From Clostridiales bacterium (GTDB taxonomy: Bacteria > Bacillota > Clostridia > Christensenellales > CAG-138): 64,000 nt of DNA. The translations under genes were made by a program, and so were the position numbers. Under the pieces are notes generated by a model that was not told the DNA's origin, ran no database searches, and was given only the letters and a program-made list of their open reading frames with translations. Positions 40,888 through 48,430 of the stretch are shown piece after piece; the stretch's first letter is position 1, and each line of letters opens with the position of its first letter. The stretch is from assembly GCA_019416935.1 (NCBI GenBank), contig DXWI01000005.1, forward strand, positions 26,385 through 90,384, read 5' to 3'.

Positions 40888-41613
40888 ATGGGACGCAGAA
40901 ATCTGGTATATCGCGCCATGGCCTGCCTGATGTATGCGGCTGTCGCGCTGCTGACAATCGAGATCTTCTTTGCCCTGCTGTCCGGCAGGGCCTTTTTGTG
41001 GCCGGAATGGGCGCTGATCGCGCTGCTGACGCCGCTGCTGGTGCTGTCCGCGAACGCCCTGCTGTTGGGCGCGCTGCAATCGGCGGCGGCGCGGGTGCAG
41101 GCTTCTCGGAGAAGCCTGTGGCTCCTGTTTTGGCTCTATTCCTGTCTGCTGCTCTACCTGCTGTTTCTGAGCCGCAGCGGCAGTTTTCTGTCGGATTGGG
41201 AGACGTACTGGAACTACAGCATGGTGAATCTCGTTCCGTTCCGGACGGTGCTGCGCTATGTCAACGCGCTGCGCCGGGGCGTAATTCCCATGGTCGCGCT
41301 CGCCAATCTGGCAGGAAATCTCCTGCTGTTTGCGCCGCTTGGCGCGCTGATGCCGCTGCTGTTCCCTGCGCTGCGCCGATTTTGGCGCTTTCTTGCGCTG
41401 CTGCTTGCCGTGCTGCTGGCGGTGGAAGCGATTCAGATGGCGCTGCGCTGCGGAAGCTGCGATGTGGACGACGTGCTGCTCAACCTGGTCGGGGCGACGA
41501 CGGCGTATTTTGCCATCCGTATCCCGCCGGTCGCGCGCTGGCTGTGCCGGCGGTACTATCTTTGGGAGCCGGGGATGGCCGCGGGTGCGGGCGCTGCCGC
41601 CATACACCAATAA
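40888..41613 (+). CDS. VanZ family membrane protein
   Basis: A 241-residue membrane protein of the VanZ family, named for a teicoplanin-resistance accessory protein. It has about six hydrophobic helices and the family core NLVPFRTVLRYVNAL, ANLAGNLLLFAPLGALMPLLFP and DVDDVLLNLVGATTAYF. The last shows the conserved 'D-x-x-D-x-x-x-N-x-x-G' motif of helix 4. Function is not established; VanZ lowers glycopeptide binding by an unknown way. The ATG at 40888 sits right behind a good promoter. Confidence 0.88.
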   Translation: MGRRNLVYRAMACLMYAAVALLTIEIFFALLSGRAFLWPEWALIALLTPLLVLSANALLLGALQSAAARVQASRRSLWLLFWLYSCLLLYLLFLSRSGSFLSDWETYWNYSMVNLVPFRTVLRYVNALRRGVIPMVALANLAGNLLLFAPLGALMPLLFPALRRFWRFLALLLAVLLAVEAIQMALRCGSCDVDDVLLNLVGATTAYFAIRIPPVARWLCRRYYLWEPGMAAGAGAAAIHQ

Positions 41614-41631
41614 AAAACAGCGCACCCGCCC

Positions 41632-41660
41632 TTGTCCGGAACGGCAAACTGTGCTATGCT
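41632..41660 (+). promoter_or_regulatory. Leaderless-type promoter for the polysaccharide deacetylase
   Basis: TTGTCC (41632-41637), 17-base spacer, extended -10 TGCTATGCT (TATGCT 41655-41660); the ATG at 41667 is six bases downstream and there is no Shine-Dalgarno. Confidence 0.65.
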
Positions 41661-41666
41661 TTCAAC

Positions 41667-42650
41667 ATGAAGCGACGGAGAAAAATTCGGATTCGGCCTT
41701 TGGGCGTTTTATTTCTGGCTGCGGTGTTCGCGGTGCTCACCGGCGCGATCGTGCTGTGCGTCCATGCCTGCCATGCCGGCGTGCCGGCCGACGCCCTGAC
41801 GCAGCCGGAGCCGACGCCCACAGCGACGCCGGAACCGGCCGCACCGCAGACGCAGCCGCCCGTTGCAACGGCCGTGCCGAGCATACAGGCGGATTGGTAT
41901 ACCGCGCGCAGCGACCGGCTGCGCCGCGACCTGAAGCTGTACGGAGGCTATGCCGACGATGCAGCGGTCGAGGCTGCAATTTTCGATATGAATATCGATC
42001 CGGACGGAAAGATGATCGCGCTCACATTTGACGATGGACCGAACGCCGCCTATACCGGGCAGGTGCTCGATATCCTGCAGCGGCACAATGCCCGCGCAAC
42101 GTTCTTCCTCGTCGGCGAGCACATCCCCGGAAACGAAGCGCTGCTCGAAAGGATGCTCTCGCTCGGCTGTGAGCTCGGCAACCATACCGAGGCGCATAAG
42201 AATCTGCGCGATGTTTCCATCGAGGAGGCACGGGAGAGTATCCGAACGGTCAACGATACGCTCAAGTCGCTGTTTGATTACGACGTACGGCTGCTGCGAC
42301 CGCCGTATGGCAGCTATAAGACGGACGATGACCGCATCAAGCTGCTGGCCAAGGAGATGGGACTGTCCATCATCATGTGGCGGCGCAGCGTACACGATTC
42401 GCATGTGCCGACGCCGGCGGCGGAGTATCTCCTTGCGCGCGCAACGATGGAGATCGACGACGAGGACGGTACGCCGCTCAACAACGCGATCCTGCTGCTC
42501 CATGACAAGTATCCGCAGACCGTGGAGGCGCTGGAGAGCATCGTACCGGCGCTGCAGGCGCAGGGCTATCAGCTCGTGACCGTTTCCGAACTGCTGCAAA
42601 CCGACCCGGGCGGCATGAATCCCGGCGGCGTGTATCGGTATAAGGGGTAA
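41667..42650 (+). CDS. Polysaccharide deacetylase (NodB domain)
   Basis: A 327-residue membrane-anchored carbohydrate esterase 4 protein. Basic N-terminus and one signal-anchor helix (about 12-35), a Pro/Thr-rich linker, then a NodB domain (about 115-315). Motifs: ALTFDDGPNAAYT (TFDDGP, catalytic Asp and metal Asp), GNHTEAHKNL (H-x-x-x-H zinc ligands), LLRPPYGSYKTDD (catalytic-site RPPYG) and ILLLHDKYP near the C-terminus. All are intact. Likely substrates are peptidoglycan GlcNAc or MurNAc, giving lysozyme resistance. It follows VanZ by 53 bases but has its own leaderless-type promoter. Confidence 0.92.
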   Translation: MKRRRKIRIRPLGVLFLAAVFAVLTGAIVLCVHACHAGVPADALTQPEPTPTATPEPAAPQTQPPVATAVPSIQADWYTARSDRLRRDLKLYGGYADDAAVEAAIFDMNIDPDGKMIALTFDDGPNAAYTGQVLDILQRHNARATFFLVGEHIPGNEALLERMLSLGCELGNHTEAHKNLRDVSIEEARESIRTVNDTLKSLFDYDVRLLRPPYGSYKTDDDRIKLLAKEMGLSIIMWRRSVHDSHVPTPAAEYLLARATMEIDDEDGTPLNNAILLLHDKYPQTVEALESIVPALQAQGYQLVTVSELLQTDPGGMNPGGVYRYKG

Positions 42651-43010
42651 GCGCCCCCGATCATTCGCTGCAGACGGCTAAGGAGCGTTTGGGCAGCAGG
42701 GTACGGCTATCCATTCAAAATGATCTTTACAGTATCATCTATCCGCCTCGCCGCTCGCATTGGCACACCGGTTTTTCGGGAGTGCCTTTGTGAGAATGAA
42801 GGCGCATATCATTCTTTTGCTTTTTAACTCTGTTTTCGCAATTGCCATCATCAATCATGCAGGGGCGAACACCAATATACCGAAAAAGAAAACACCGAGA
42901 AAAGCTCTTGTACAGTTTTTCTCGGTGTTCACCCTTGTCCCTCGCAATGCTCGAATTTCTAATTTCAGCAATCTGTCCTCAGTAACCCCCAGCATTGACC
43001 GAGGGGATTT
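42651..43010. other. AT-rich intergenic islet with terminator
   Basis: A 360-base gap between convergent genes. From about 42760 on it is clearly more AT-rich than its surroundings. It contains a strong terminator (42882-42929) and a CCCC/GGGG inverted pair (42987-43004) followed by ATTTTTATT. On the minus strand a short open frame (about 42991 down to 42858) reads MLGVTEDRLLKLEIRALRG, which might be a fragment of a larger gene carried by a mobile element. This is not firm enough to call. Confidence 0.5.
42882..42929 (-). terminator. Terminator downstream of mrp
   Basis: On the minus strand a 13-base stem (42891-42903 with 42917-42929) is followed by TTTTCTTTTT. It lies about 80 bases past the mrp stop. 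Confidence 0.75.
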
Positions 43011-43847
43011 TTATTCGGACAGGGCGCAGACGGCTGCGGCCGTGCCGGAAAGATACGTCTCCGGCATCTGCTCAATGCTGCCGAGATCGCACAGCTCGGC
43101 CAGCGCGGGGTCGACCGGCACGCGCTCGACCTGCGCGATCCCATGCCGGGCCGCAATCTCTTCGAGGTTACTGTGGCCGAAGATCTCATGCACGGCGCCG
43201 CAGTCCGGGCAGCGGAATCCGGATAGGTTCTCCACCACGCCGAGCACGGGAACGTGCATCATTTCCGCCATGCGGACGGCCTTTTCCACGATCATGGAAA
43301 CGAGCTCCTGCGGAGAGGTAACGACGATGATCCCGTCGACCGGAAGCGACTGAAACACCGTCAGCGGCACATCGCCGGTGCCCGGCGGCATGTCCACGAA
43401 CAGGAAGTCCACTTCGCCCCAGACGACGTCCGTCCAAAATTGTTTCACAACGTTTGCGATCATCGGCCCGCGCCAAACGACCGGATCGCTGCTGTCCTCG
43501 AGCAGCAGGTTGATGGACATCACGCCGATGCCGGAACCGGTTCTGGCCGGGTACAGCGCGGTGCCGTCGCCCTCGGCACGGCCGTGCAGGCCGAACGCCT
43601 TGGGGATGGAGGGGCCGGTCACATCCGCGTCGAGAATGCCGACGCGCTTGCCGCTGCGGCTCGCCTGTACCGCGAGCGCGGAGGTTACGAGAGATTTGCC
43701 CACGCCGCCCTTGCCGCTTACAACGGCGATGACGTGCTGCACATGGGATTGCGGATTGCAGGGCTCCTGCATGCTCTTCGGCGCGGTGCGCGAGGCACAG
43801 TCCGAACCGCAGCTGGAGCAGTTATGGCTGCATGTCTGTTCACTCAT
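43011..43847 (-). CDS. mrp: Mrp/NBP35 family iron-sulfur carrier ATPase
   Basis: A 278-residue P-loop ATPase of the Mrp/ApbC/NBP35 family, which carries Fe-S clusters to target proteins. It has an N-terminal cysteine cluster CSHNCSSCGSDC (residues 6-17), the deviant Walker A VVSGKGGVGKSLVTS, the DADVTGPSIP motif, FVDMPPGTGD, and the central pair CPDC (FRCPDCGAV) for cluster binding at the dimer interface. The start is ATG 43847 with AAGGAGAAACC upstream. It is transcribed from the promoter at 43906-43933. Confidence 0.94.
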   Translation of the reverse strand: MSEQTCSHNCSSCGSDCASRTAPKSMQEPCNPQSHVQHVIAVVSGKGGVGKSLVTSALAVQASRSGKRVGILDADVTGPSIPKAFGLHGRAEGDGTALYPARTGSGIGVMSINLLLEDSSDPVVWRGPMIANVVKQFWTDVVWGEVDFLFVDMPPGTGDVPLTVFQSLPVDGIIVVTSPQELVSMIVEKAVRMAEMMHVPVLGVVENLSGFRCPDCGAVHEIFGHSNLEEIAARHGIAQVERVPVDPALAELCDLGSIEQMPETYLSGTAAAVCALSE

Positions 43848-43905
43848 AGATGGTTTCTCCTTGGTTTCGTGCTTCTTTTTGGCTAATCTGCCCACTATCG
43901 ATTTG

Positions 43906-43933
43906 AGTATAACATCTTTTTATCGCCTGTCAA
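43906..43933 (-). promoter_or_regulatory. Promoter for mrp
   Basis: On the minus strand consensus TTGACA (43928-43933), 16-base spacer, TATACT (43906-43911). Confidence 0.75.
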
Positions 43934-43944
43934 CGCCTGGCCGG

Positions 43945-43973
43945 TTGTGCCGGACTCCATAGCGTGCTACAAT
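43945..43973 (+). promoter_or_regulatory. Promoter for the FakA-like mini-gene
   Basis: TTGTGC (43945-43950), 17-base spacer, TACAAT (43968-43973), back to back with the mrp promoter. Confidence 0.7.
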
Positions 43974-44001
43974 GGGGGAAAAATGGACGGGGGAAAACCA
44001 T

Positions 44002-44253
44002 ATGCTCGAATACCGGTATGATACGCAGCTTTTGATCGAGGGTCAGGATTTGTCGGAGGATGCGATTGCCGACTATATTACGAAGAATATCGAGGGAGAC
44101 TGCCTGCTCGCCGTGGGCGATGAGACGCTCATCAAGATCCATTTCCATACCAATACGCCTTGGAAACTGCTCGAATACTGCGCTTCGCTTGGCGACATCT
44201 ACGATGTTGTAGTCGAAAACATGGAGCGGCAGGAGCGCGGCCTGCAGGGCTGA
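44002..44253 (+). CDS. Stand-alone FakA/DhaL-like C-terminal domain protein
   Basis: An 83-residue protein matching one domain of the fatty acid kinase FakA (YloV): the block CLLAVGDETLIKIHFHTNTPWKLLEYC followed by GDIYDVVVENMERQ corresponds to FakA's 'VVVGDxDLIKVHVHTNxPGKVLEYG...IKIENMREQ'. In FakA this middle/C-terminal region helps contact the fatty-acid carrier FakB; the ATP-binding DhaL domain is absent here. Similar short proteins occur alone in clostridial genomes under the label 'kinase to dihydroxyacetone kinase'. It may modulate a FakB or FakA elsewhere. It has its own promoter and an ACGGGGG site before the ATG. Confidence 0.78.
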   Translation: MLEYRYDTQLLIEGQDLSEDAIADYITKNIEGDCLLAVGDETLIKIHFHTNTPWKLLEYCASLGDIYDVVVENMERQERGLQG

Positions 44254-44270
44254 CACACCGCAAAAAACGG

Positions 44271-44306
44271 AGCCGGGCGCTCCCAGTCAAGTGGGAACGC
44301 CCGGCT
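44271..44306. repeat. 36-base hairpin repeat, copy 1
   Basis: Stem AGCCGGGCG with CGCCCGGCT plus TCCCA with TGGGA, loop GTCAAG, one mismatch. It stands 17 bases after the FakA-like gene. Identical to 44509-44544. Confidence 0.9.
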
Positions 44307-44423
44307 CTGCTTGTCAAAAAGTGATGATGCGAACCGCTCCGCCGGTTCGCGCGCGGGAATTGCGTAGGAAGAACCATAGAATTTGTCAAAAGCGGCGACC
44401 AGCGCGGCGCTTTTGACACCTTG

Positions 44424-44460
44424 CCCAGAGGTTTGCAACGTCAAACCTCTGGGTGTTTTT
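44424..44460 (+). terminator. Rho-independent terminator
   Basis: A perfect 12-base stem (44424-44435 with 44442-44453), 6-base loop, then TGTTTTT on the plus strand. Confidence 0.85.
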
Positions 44461-44508
44461 CTGCCGCAGCAGAAGTCACGTCAAAAAACAGAGTTTTTTG
44501 ACGGTCTG

Positions 44509-44544
44509 AGCCGGGCGCTCCCAGTCAAGTGGGAACGCCCGGCT
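44509..44544. repeat. 36-base hairpin repeat, copy 2
   Basis: Exact copy of 44271-44306, 202 bases further on, followed by TTTTG. It lies about 70 bases past the metK stop on the other strand. Confidence 0.9.
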
Positions 44545-44615
44545 TTTGTCAGGCATATCGAAAATCTCCGCGAAACCCGCTGCAACGGCGATACCGCGGA
44601 CAGATGGAACGGCGG

Positions 44616-45803
44616 TCAGATGCGGTTTGCGGCCGCTTTGAGCGCGTCAGCCCGGTCGGTGCGCTCCCACGGCAGGTCGATATCCGTGCGGCCGAAATGG
44701 CCGTAGGCTGCGGTCTGCCGGTAGATGGGGCGGCGCAGACCGAGCATCTCGATGATCGCCTCCGGGCGCAGGTCGAACTGCTCGCGAACGAGCCGCTCGA
44801 GCGCGCTGTCGGGCAGCCGTCCCGTATCCTGCGTATCCACGAGAACCGAAACGGGATGCGCCACGCCGATGGCGTAGGCAAGCTGCAATTCGCAGCGCTT
44901 GGCGAGCCCCGCTGCGACGATGTTTTTTGCGACATATCTGGCGGCGTACGCGGCGCTTCGATCCACCTTCGTCGGATCCTTGCCGGAGAAACAGCCGCCG
45001 CCGTGACGGGCATAGCCGCCGTAGGTATCGACGATGATTTTGCGCCCGGTCAAGCCGGTATCGCCCTGCGGGCCGCCGATGACAAACCGGCCGGTCGGGT
45101 TGACGAGGATGCGCGTGCGCTCGTCCATGAGCGAAGCCGGGATGGTCGCGCGGATGACCTCGGTGGTCAGGTCGGCGGTGAGCTTGTCCATGTCCATGTC
45201 GTCGTGCTGCGCCGAGAGCACGACCGTATCGACTCGAAGCGGACGGTCGTCCTGATACTCGACCGTGACCTGACTCTTGCCATCCGGCCGCAGGTAGGGC
45301 AGCAGACCGCTCTTTCGCACCTCGGTGAGCCGTCTGGTCAGCGCGTGCGCCAGCGCGATGGGCAGCGGCATGAGTTCCGGCGTTTCATCGCATGCATAGC
45401 CAAACATCATGCCCTGATCGCCTGCGCCGGTGCAGAACCGGTCGGCGGTCTCGCCGTGCTTGGTTTCGAGCGATCGGTCAACGCCCAGCGCGATATCCGC
45501 CGACTGTGCGTCGATGGCCGTCGTGATGCGGAGCGTGTCCGCACAAAAGCCGTATTCCGGCCGCGTATAGCCGATGTCGGCCACGACCTGCCGCACGATG
45601 GCGGGAACGTCCGCCTGCGCGGCGGAGGTGATTTCACCCATCACGGTCACCATGCCGGTGGCAGCGCAGCACTCGCAGGCCACGCGCGCGTGGGGGTCGG
45701 CCGCCAGATGCGCGTCGAGCACCGCGTCGCTGATGCAGTCGCAGACCTTATCGGGATGTCCCTCGGTGACCGATTCCGAGGTGAACAACCGTTTGTTTTC
45801 CAT
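44616..45803 (-). CDS. metK: S-adenosylmethionine synthetase
   Basis: A 395-residue MetK, which makes SAM from methionine and ATP. It starts with the classical MENKRLFTSESVTEGHPDKVCD; further motifs are GAGDQGMMFGYA (ATP/methionine loop), GRFVIGGPQGDTGLTGRKIIVDTYGG and the GGGCFSGKDPTKVDRS hexapeptide region. The ATG at 45803 is chosen on this N-terminus; the ribosome binding site is weak, and another in-frame ATG lies four codons upstream. A SAM-I riboswitch and terminator precede it, so SAM feeds back on its own synthase. Confidence 0.97.
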   Translation of the reverse strand: MENKRLFTSESVTEGHPDKVCDCISDAVLDAHLAADPHARVACECCAATGMVTVMGEITSAAQADVPAIVRQVVADIGYTRPEYGFCADTLRITTAIDAQSADIALGVDRSLETKHGETADRFCTGAGDQGMMFGYACDETPELMPLPIALAHALTRRLTEVRKSGLLPYLRPDGKSQVTVEYQDDRPLRVDTVVLSAQHDDMDMDKLTADLTTEVIRATIPASLMDERTRILVNPTGRFVIGGPQGDTGLTGRKIIVDTYGGYARHGGGCFSGKDPTKVDRSAAYAARYVAKNIVAAGLAKRCELQLAYAIGVAHPVSVLVDTQDTGRLPDSALERLVREQFDLRPEAIIEMLGLRRPIYRQTAAYGHFGRTDIDLPWERTDRADALKAAANRI

Positions 45804-45867
45804 ATTGATTACCATGCTTCGTACTATGAAGCGCCCTTTCTGCCCGCAACCGGGCGGTTTCCTGCAT

Positions 45868-45892
45868 AAAAAAAGCCCCATCCAAGATGAGG
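45868..45892 (-). terminator. SAM riboswitch terminator
   Basis: On the minus strand CCTCATC, a TTG loop and GATGGGG (45876-45892), then CTTTTTTT. The CTCATC arm can instead pair with the 3' side of helix P1. Confidence 0.9.
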
Positions 45893-45903
45893 TTGCATGA
45901 CGG

Positions 45904-46004
45904 CTCATCTTTCAGCATCACTGCTGCCGGAATTGGCACCTTACCCCGTCCGGGGCAGGTTGTCGGGTGTCATCGGGCCGTTCCCTCAACCACTCTGGAT
46001 AAGA
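45904..46004 (-). promoter_or_regulatory. SAM-I (S-box) riboswitch of metK
   Basis: On the minus strand the S-box core is unmistakable: CTTATCCAGAGTGGTTGAGG, then GGCCCGATGACACCCG, AAGGTGCCAATTCC, and GATGCTGAAAGATGAG. Helix P1 pairs CTTATC (5' end) with GATGAG (3' end, 45904-45909). The same GATGAG can pair with CTCATC of the terminator, so P1 formation on SAM binding frees the terminator and stops metK transcription. Confidence 0.96.
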
Positions 46005-46022
46005 CATATGAAATTATTTTAT

Positions 46023-46052
46023 ATCATACCATGTCGAAACGGGGCTTGTCAA
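46023..46052 (-). promoter_or_regulatory. Promoter for metK
   Basis: On the minus strand TTGACA (46047-46052), 18-base spacer, TATGAT (46023-46028), upstream of the riboswitch. Confidence 0.8.
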
Positions 46053-46159
46053 CAGCGGATTTCACTCCAAAAAGGGTGCCGCGCCGTCCGGGGGGGATGG
46101 ACGGCGCGGCGGATCAAGGATGGTTGGGGTATGTCATCGCCTTTGGCGCAATGACCGTT

Positions 46160-47452
46160 TCAGCTTTCCGGGGTGTATTCCCCGAAGGTGACGTCGACCT
46201 GCATCTGCTGTCCGTCACGCTGTATCGTTAATGTTGCCTGATCGCCGGCATTGTATGCACCGATCGCTTTGGAAAGTGCGTCCGTCGACGTGATTTGTTC
46301 CTCTCCGACAGCGAGGATCAGATCGCCCGCCTGAATGCCGGCCGTCTCCGCGGCGCTCCCCGCGACCACTTGACCGACCTGCACACAGCTCGTCCCGCCG
46401 TAACCGAAGTAGCCGCCCCAGCCGCCCTGCTCGGCGCGCAGCGTCACGTTCTGCGTCAGAATGCCTAGGTAGGCGCGCCCTTTGACGTAGCCGTGCTCGA
46501 TCAGGTCGGAGATGATCTGCTTGACACTGTTGACCGGAATGGCGAAGCCGATGCCCTCCGCATGATTGCTCGAGGCCTTGGCGTTGACGATGCCGATGAG
46601 CGAGCCGCTCGCGTTGAACAGGCCGCCGCCGCTGCTGCCGGGGCTCACCGCCGCGTCATGCTGGATCAGCGTCATCTCGGTTCCCTCAACATTCACCTGA
46701 CGGCCCAGCGCGCTGACCATGCCGCCGGTGGAGGTGCCGCGCAGTTCGCCGAGCGGATTGCCGATGGCAACGACGTCCTCGCCAACGGTCAGCATGTCCG
46801 AATCGCCCAGCGTTGCGGGCGTCAGGCCGCTCGCCTCAATCTTGATGACGGCAAGGTCATTGCGCGGATCGGTGCCGACAACCTTCGCTTCGTGCGAGGT
46901 TTCGTCGCTCAGAACGACGGTGATCTTGCTCGCACCCTCAACAACGTGGTTGCAGGTGACGATATAGCCGTCCGACGTGATGATGACGCCGCTGCCGCTG
47001 CCCGTCTGCACCTGACTGCCGCTGCTGCCGCTGCCATAACCGAAGAAATAATCAAAGCCGCTGCCGTAATTGCTCTGGCTCACGAATTCCACATCGATGC
47101 CGACCACGGAGGGCGCGCCGACCTCCACGATCTGTGCGCGGGTATATACGCCGCCGGCTGTGCCCTGCGTGAGCAGCGAGGAGACGCTGCTCTTATCCGT
47201 CGATGTGCCGCTCTCGTCCGTGGCTTCAGGCGTGGTCAGAACGGGCTGACCGGTGGCTTCGGGCAGCGATGCCTCCTGGTTCTCTGCGGAAGCGCGCATC
47301 AGAAAACCGCCGAGTGCGCCGCCGAGCAGCGCCGTGACGAGCATGCAGGCAATCAGCGCCGGGATGCTGACGCCGCGCCGCGGCTTTTGCACAGGCGACT
47401 GCTGCTGGGAACCGTTTTGTTGATATTCGTCATACCAATGATTGTATTCCAT
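46160..47452 (-). CDS. htrA: HtrA-like serine protease with PDZ domain
   Basis: A 430-residue S1C protease of the HtrA/DegP type. A cytoplasmic N-terminus, one membrane helix (about residues 28-52), a Thr/Ser-rich linker, a trypsin-like domain (about 105-315) and one C-terminal PDZ domain (about 330-425). The triad is H169 (VTCNHVV), D199 (PRNDLAV) and S274 (SPGSSGGGLF). The usual GNSGG reads GSSGG. A short Gly/Ser/Tyr-rich insertion (SNYGSGFDYFFGYGSGSSGS) sits near residue 135. It degrades misfolded envelope proteins. AAGGAG lies before the ATG, and it has its own promoter at 47495-47522. Confidence 0.94.
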   Translation of the reverse strand: MEYNHWYDEYQQNGSQQQSPVQKPRRGVSIPALIACMLVTALLGGALGGFLMRASAENQEASLPEATGQPVLTTPEATDESGTSTDKSSVSSLLTQGTAGGVYTRAQIVEVGAPSVVGIDVEFVSQSNYGSGFDYFFGYGSGSSGSQVQTGSGSGVIITSDGYIVTCNHVVEGASKITVVLSDETSHEAKVVGTDPRNDLAVIKIEASGLTPATLGDSDMLTVGEDVVAIGNPLGELRGTSTGGMVSALGRQVNVEGTEMTLIQHDAAVSPGSSGGGLFNASGSLIGIVNAKASSNHAEGIGFAIPVNSVKQIISDLIEHGYVKGRAYLGILTQNVTLRAEQGGWGGYFGYGGTSCVQVGQVVAGSAAETAGIQAGDLILAVGEEQITSTDALSKAIGAYNAGDQATLTIQRDGQQMQVDVTFGEYTPES

Positions 47453-47494
47453 GCTTCACAACTCCTTTTGGTGTCGTTTCTTTTGATTGCTCTT

Positions 47495-47522
47495 ATCTTA
47501 CCCAATCATTTTGAACAGGCAA
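47495..47522 (-). promoter_or_regulatory. Promoter for htrA
   Basis: On the minus strand TTGCCT (47517-47522), 16-base spacer, TAAGAT (47495-47500). The 247-base gap to the next gene shows nothing else clear. Confidence 0.5.
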
Positions 47523-47699
47523 CAGCATGGATTTGGATCGTTTGTGGACGATTATGGATGGAATGTGGCAGATTGCATGGCCGGCGCGCGGGAGATGGAT
47601 GATGATTCCATGGAGGTTTTGCACTTTCGGGGAGATACTAATCCCAAAATGCAATGGTTCCGCATAGGATAAAGGGAACTGCTTTAAGGGAGAGAATCG

Positions 47700-48428
47700 A
47701 TGATCGTGCGCACGCTGCATACGCAAAAATATGATGTCGACCTGCATCGGCTGCTGTCGCGGCGGCTGATGCAGACGGATTGTGCCTTTGCGATTGAACC
47801 CGTGGCGGACGGGGTGGCGGTGTCCGTGCAGGGCGCATACGCAATGGAAGGGCTTTCCGCTGCCGTTGCGGCGCTGCTTTGCCGCGATTTGCAGTATTTT
47901 GAGCTTGCGCACATGGCCGATGCGCTGCCGCTGGAGTTGACGCAGAAGCAGGAGGTGCTCACGGAAGCACTCCAGAATGCGCGCTGCCAGGAGCGCTTCG
48001 AGGAGGTGCGCCGCGGCGTACAGACGTATCTGGAGACGGAAAACGAGATGAATGTGGAGGGGTATCTGCGCTTTCGCATGCAGGATTCTCTGGAATTGTG
48101 GCAGCTCTGTGTGGAGCGGGCGGCGGCCGACCAACTGCTCTGCCACGAGTGTGCGGAGCTCATGCGGCTGCTTAGCACGCTGACAGACCCGCCTGCCGCG
48201 CATATCGGCGAGCTGTCCGTGTGCCTCAATCCGGACGGAAGCTGTACGCTGACGGATGATTCCGACGTGCGCATTGAATATGTGGACTGCTCGGAGGAGG
48301 GCATTTTGCACCTGCTCATGAGCATGGCGCCGGATCGGCTCACGGTCTATGATCTGTCCGGCGGCCGCAGCAATCTGCCGGAAACGCTTGCGCGCGTTTT
48401 TGCCGGCCGGATTCGCCTGTTCCGATAG
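47700..48428 (+). CDS. ytxC: YtxC-like sporulation protein
   Basis: A 242-residue cytoplasmic protein resembling YtxC, a family of unknown function found almost only in spore formers. The segment VQTYLETENEMNVEGYLRFRMQDSLELW (about residues 101-128) fits the family's conserved 'YLxxExEINLEGFVxFRLKDY' core; the rest is weakly conserved. GGGAGA stands before the ATG. It ends only two bases from the stop of the next, convergent gene, so no classical terminator fits between them. Assignment is by motif only. Confidence 0.65.
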   Translation: MIVRTLHTQKYDVDLHRLLSRRLMQTDCAFAIEPVADGVAVSVQGAYAMEGLSAAVAALLCRDLQYFELAHMADALPLELTQKQEVLTEALQNARCQERFEEVRRGVQTYLETENEMNVEGYLRFRMQDSLELWQLCVERAAADQLLCHECAELMRLLSTLTDPPAAHIGELSVCLNPDGSCTLTDDSDVRIEYVDCSEEGILHLLMSMAPDRLTVYDLSGGRSNLPETLARVFAGRIRLFR

Positions 48429-48430
48429 CG

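Larger units (their letters stand above)
44254..44615. other. 362-base intergenic block of six stem-loops
   Basis: No coding gene. Six separate hairpins lie at 44271-44306, 44329-44350, 44384-44418, 44424-44453, 44479-44503 and 44509-44544. The first and last are exact 36-base copies. Several are terminator-like; the surrounding genes converge (FakA-like gene from the left, metK from the right). Confidence 0.75.

Noticed and set aside
42760..43353. A plus-strand open frame of 197 codons
   Set aside because: It runs into mrp in antisense, crosses the terminator and has no domain.
44271..44544. CRISPR or integron-like array
   Set aside because: The hairpins differ in sequence and spacing; only the outer two match, and there is no cas or integrase gene nearby.
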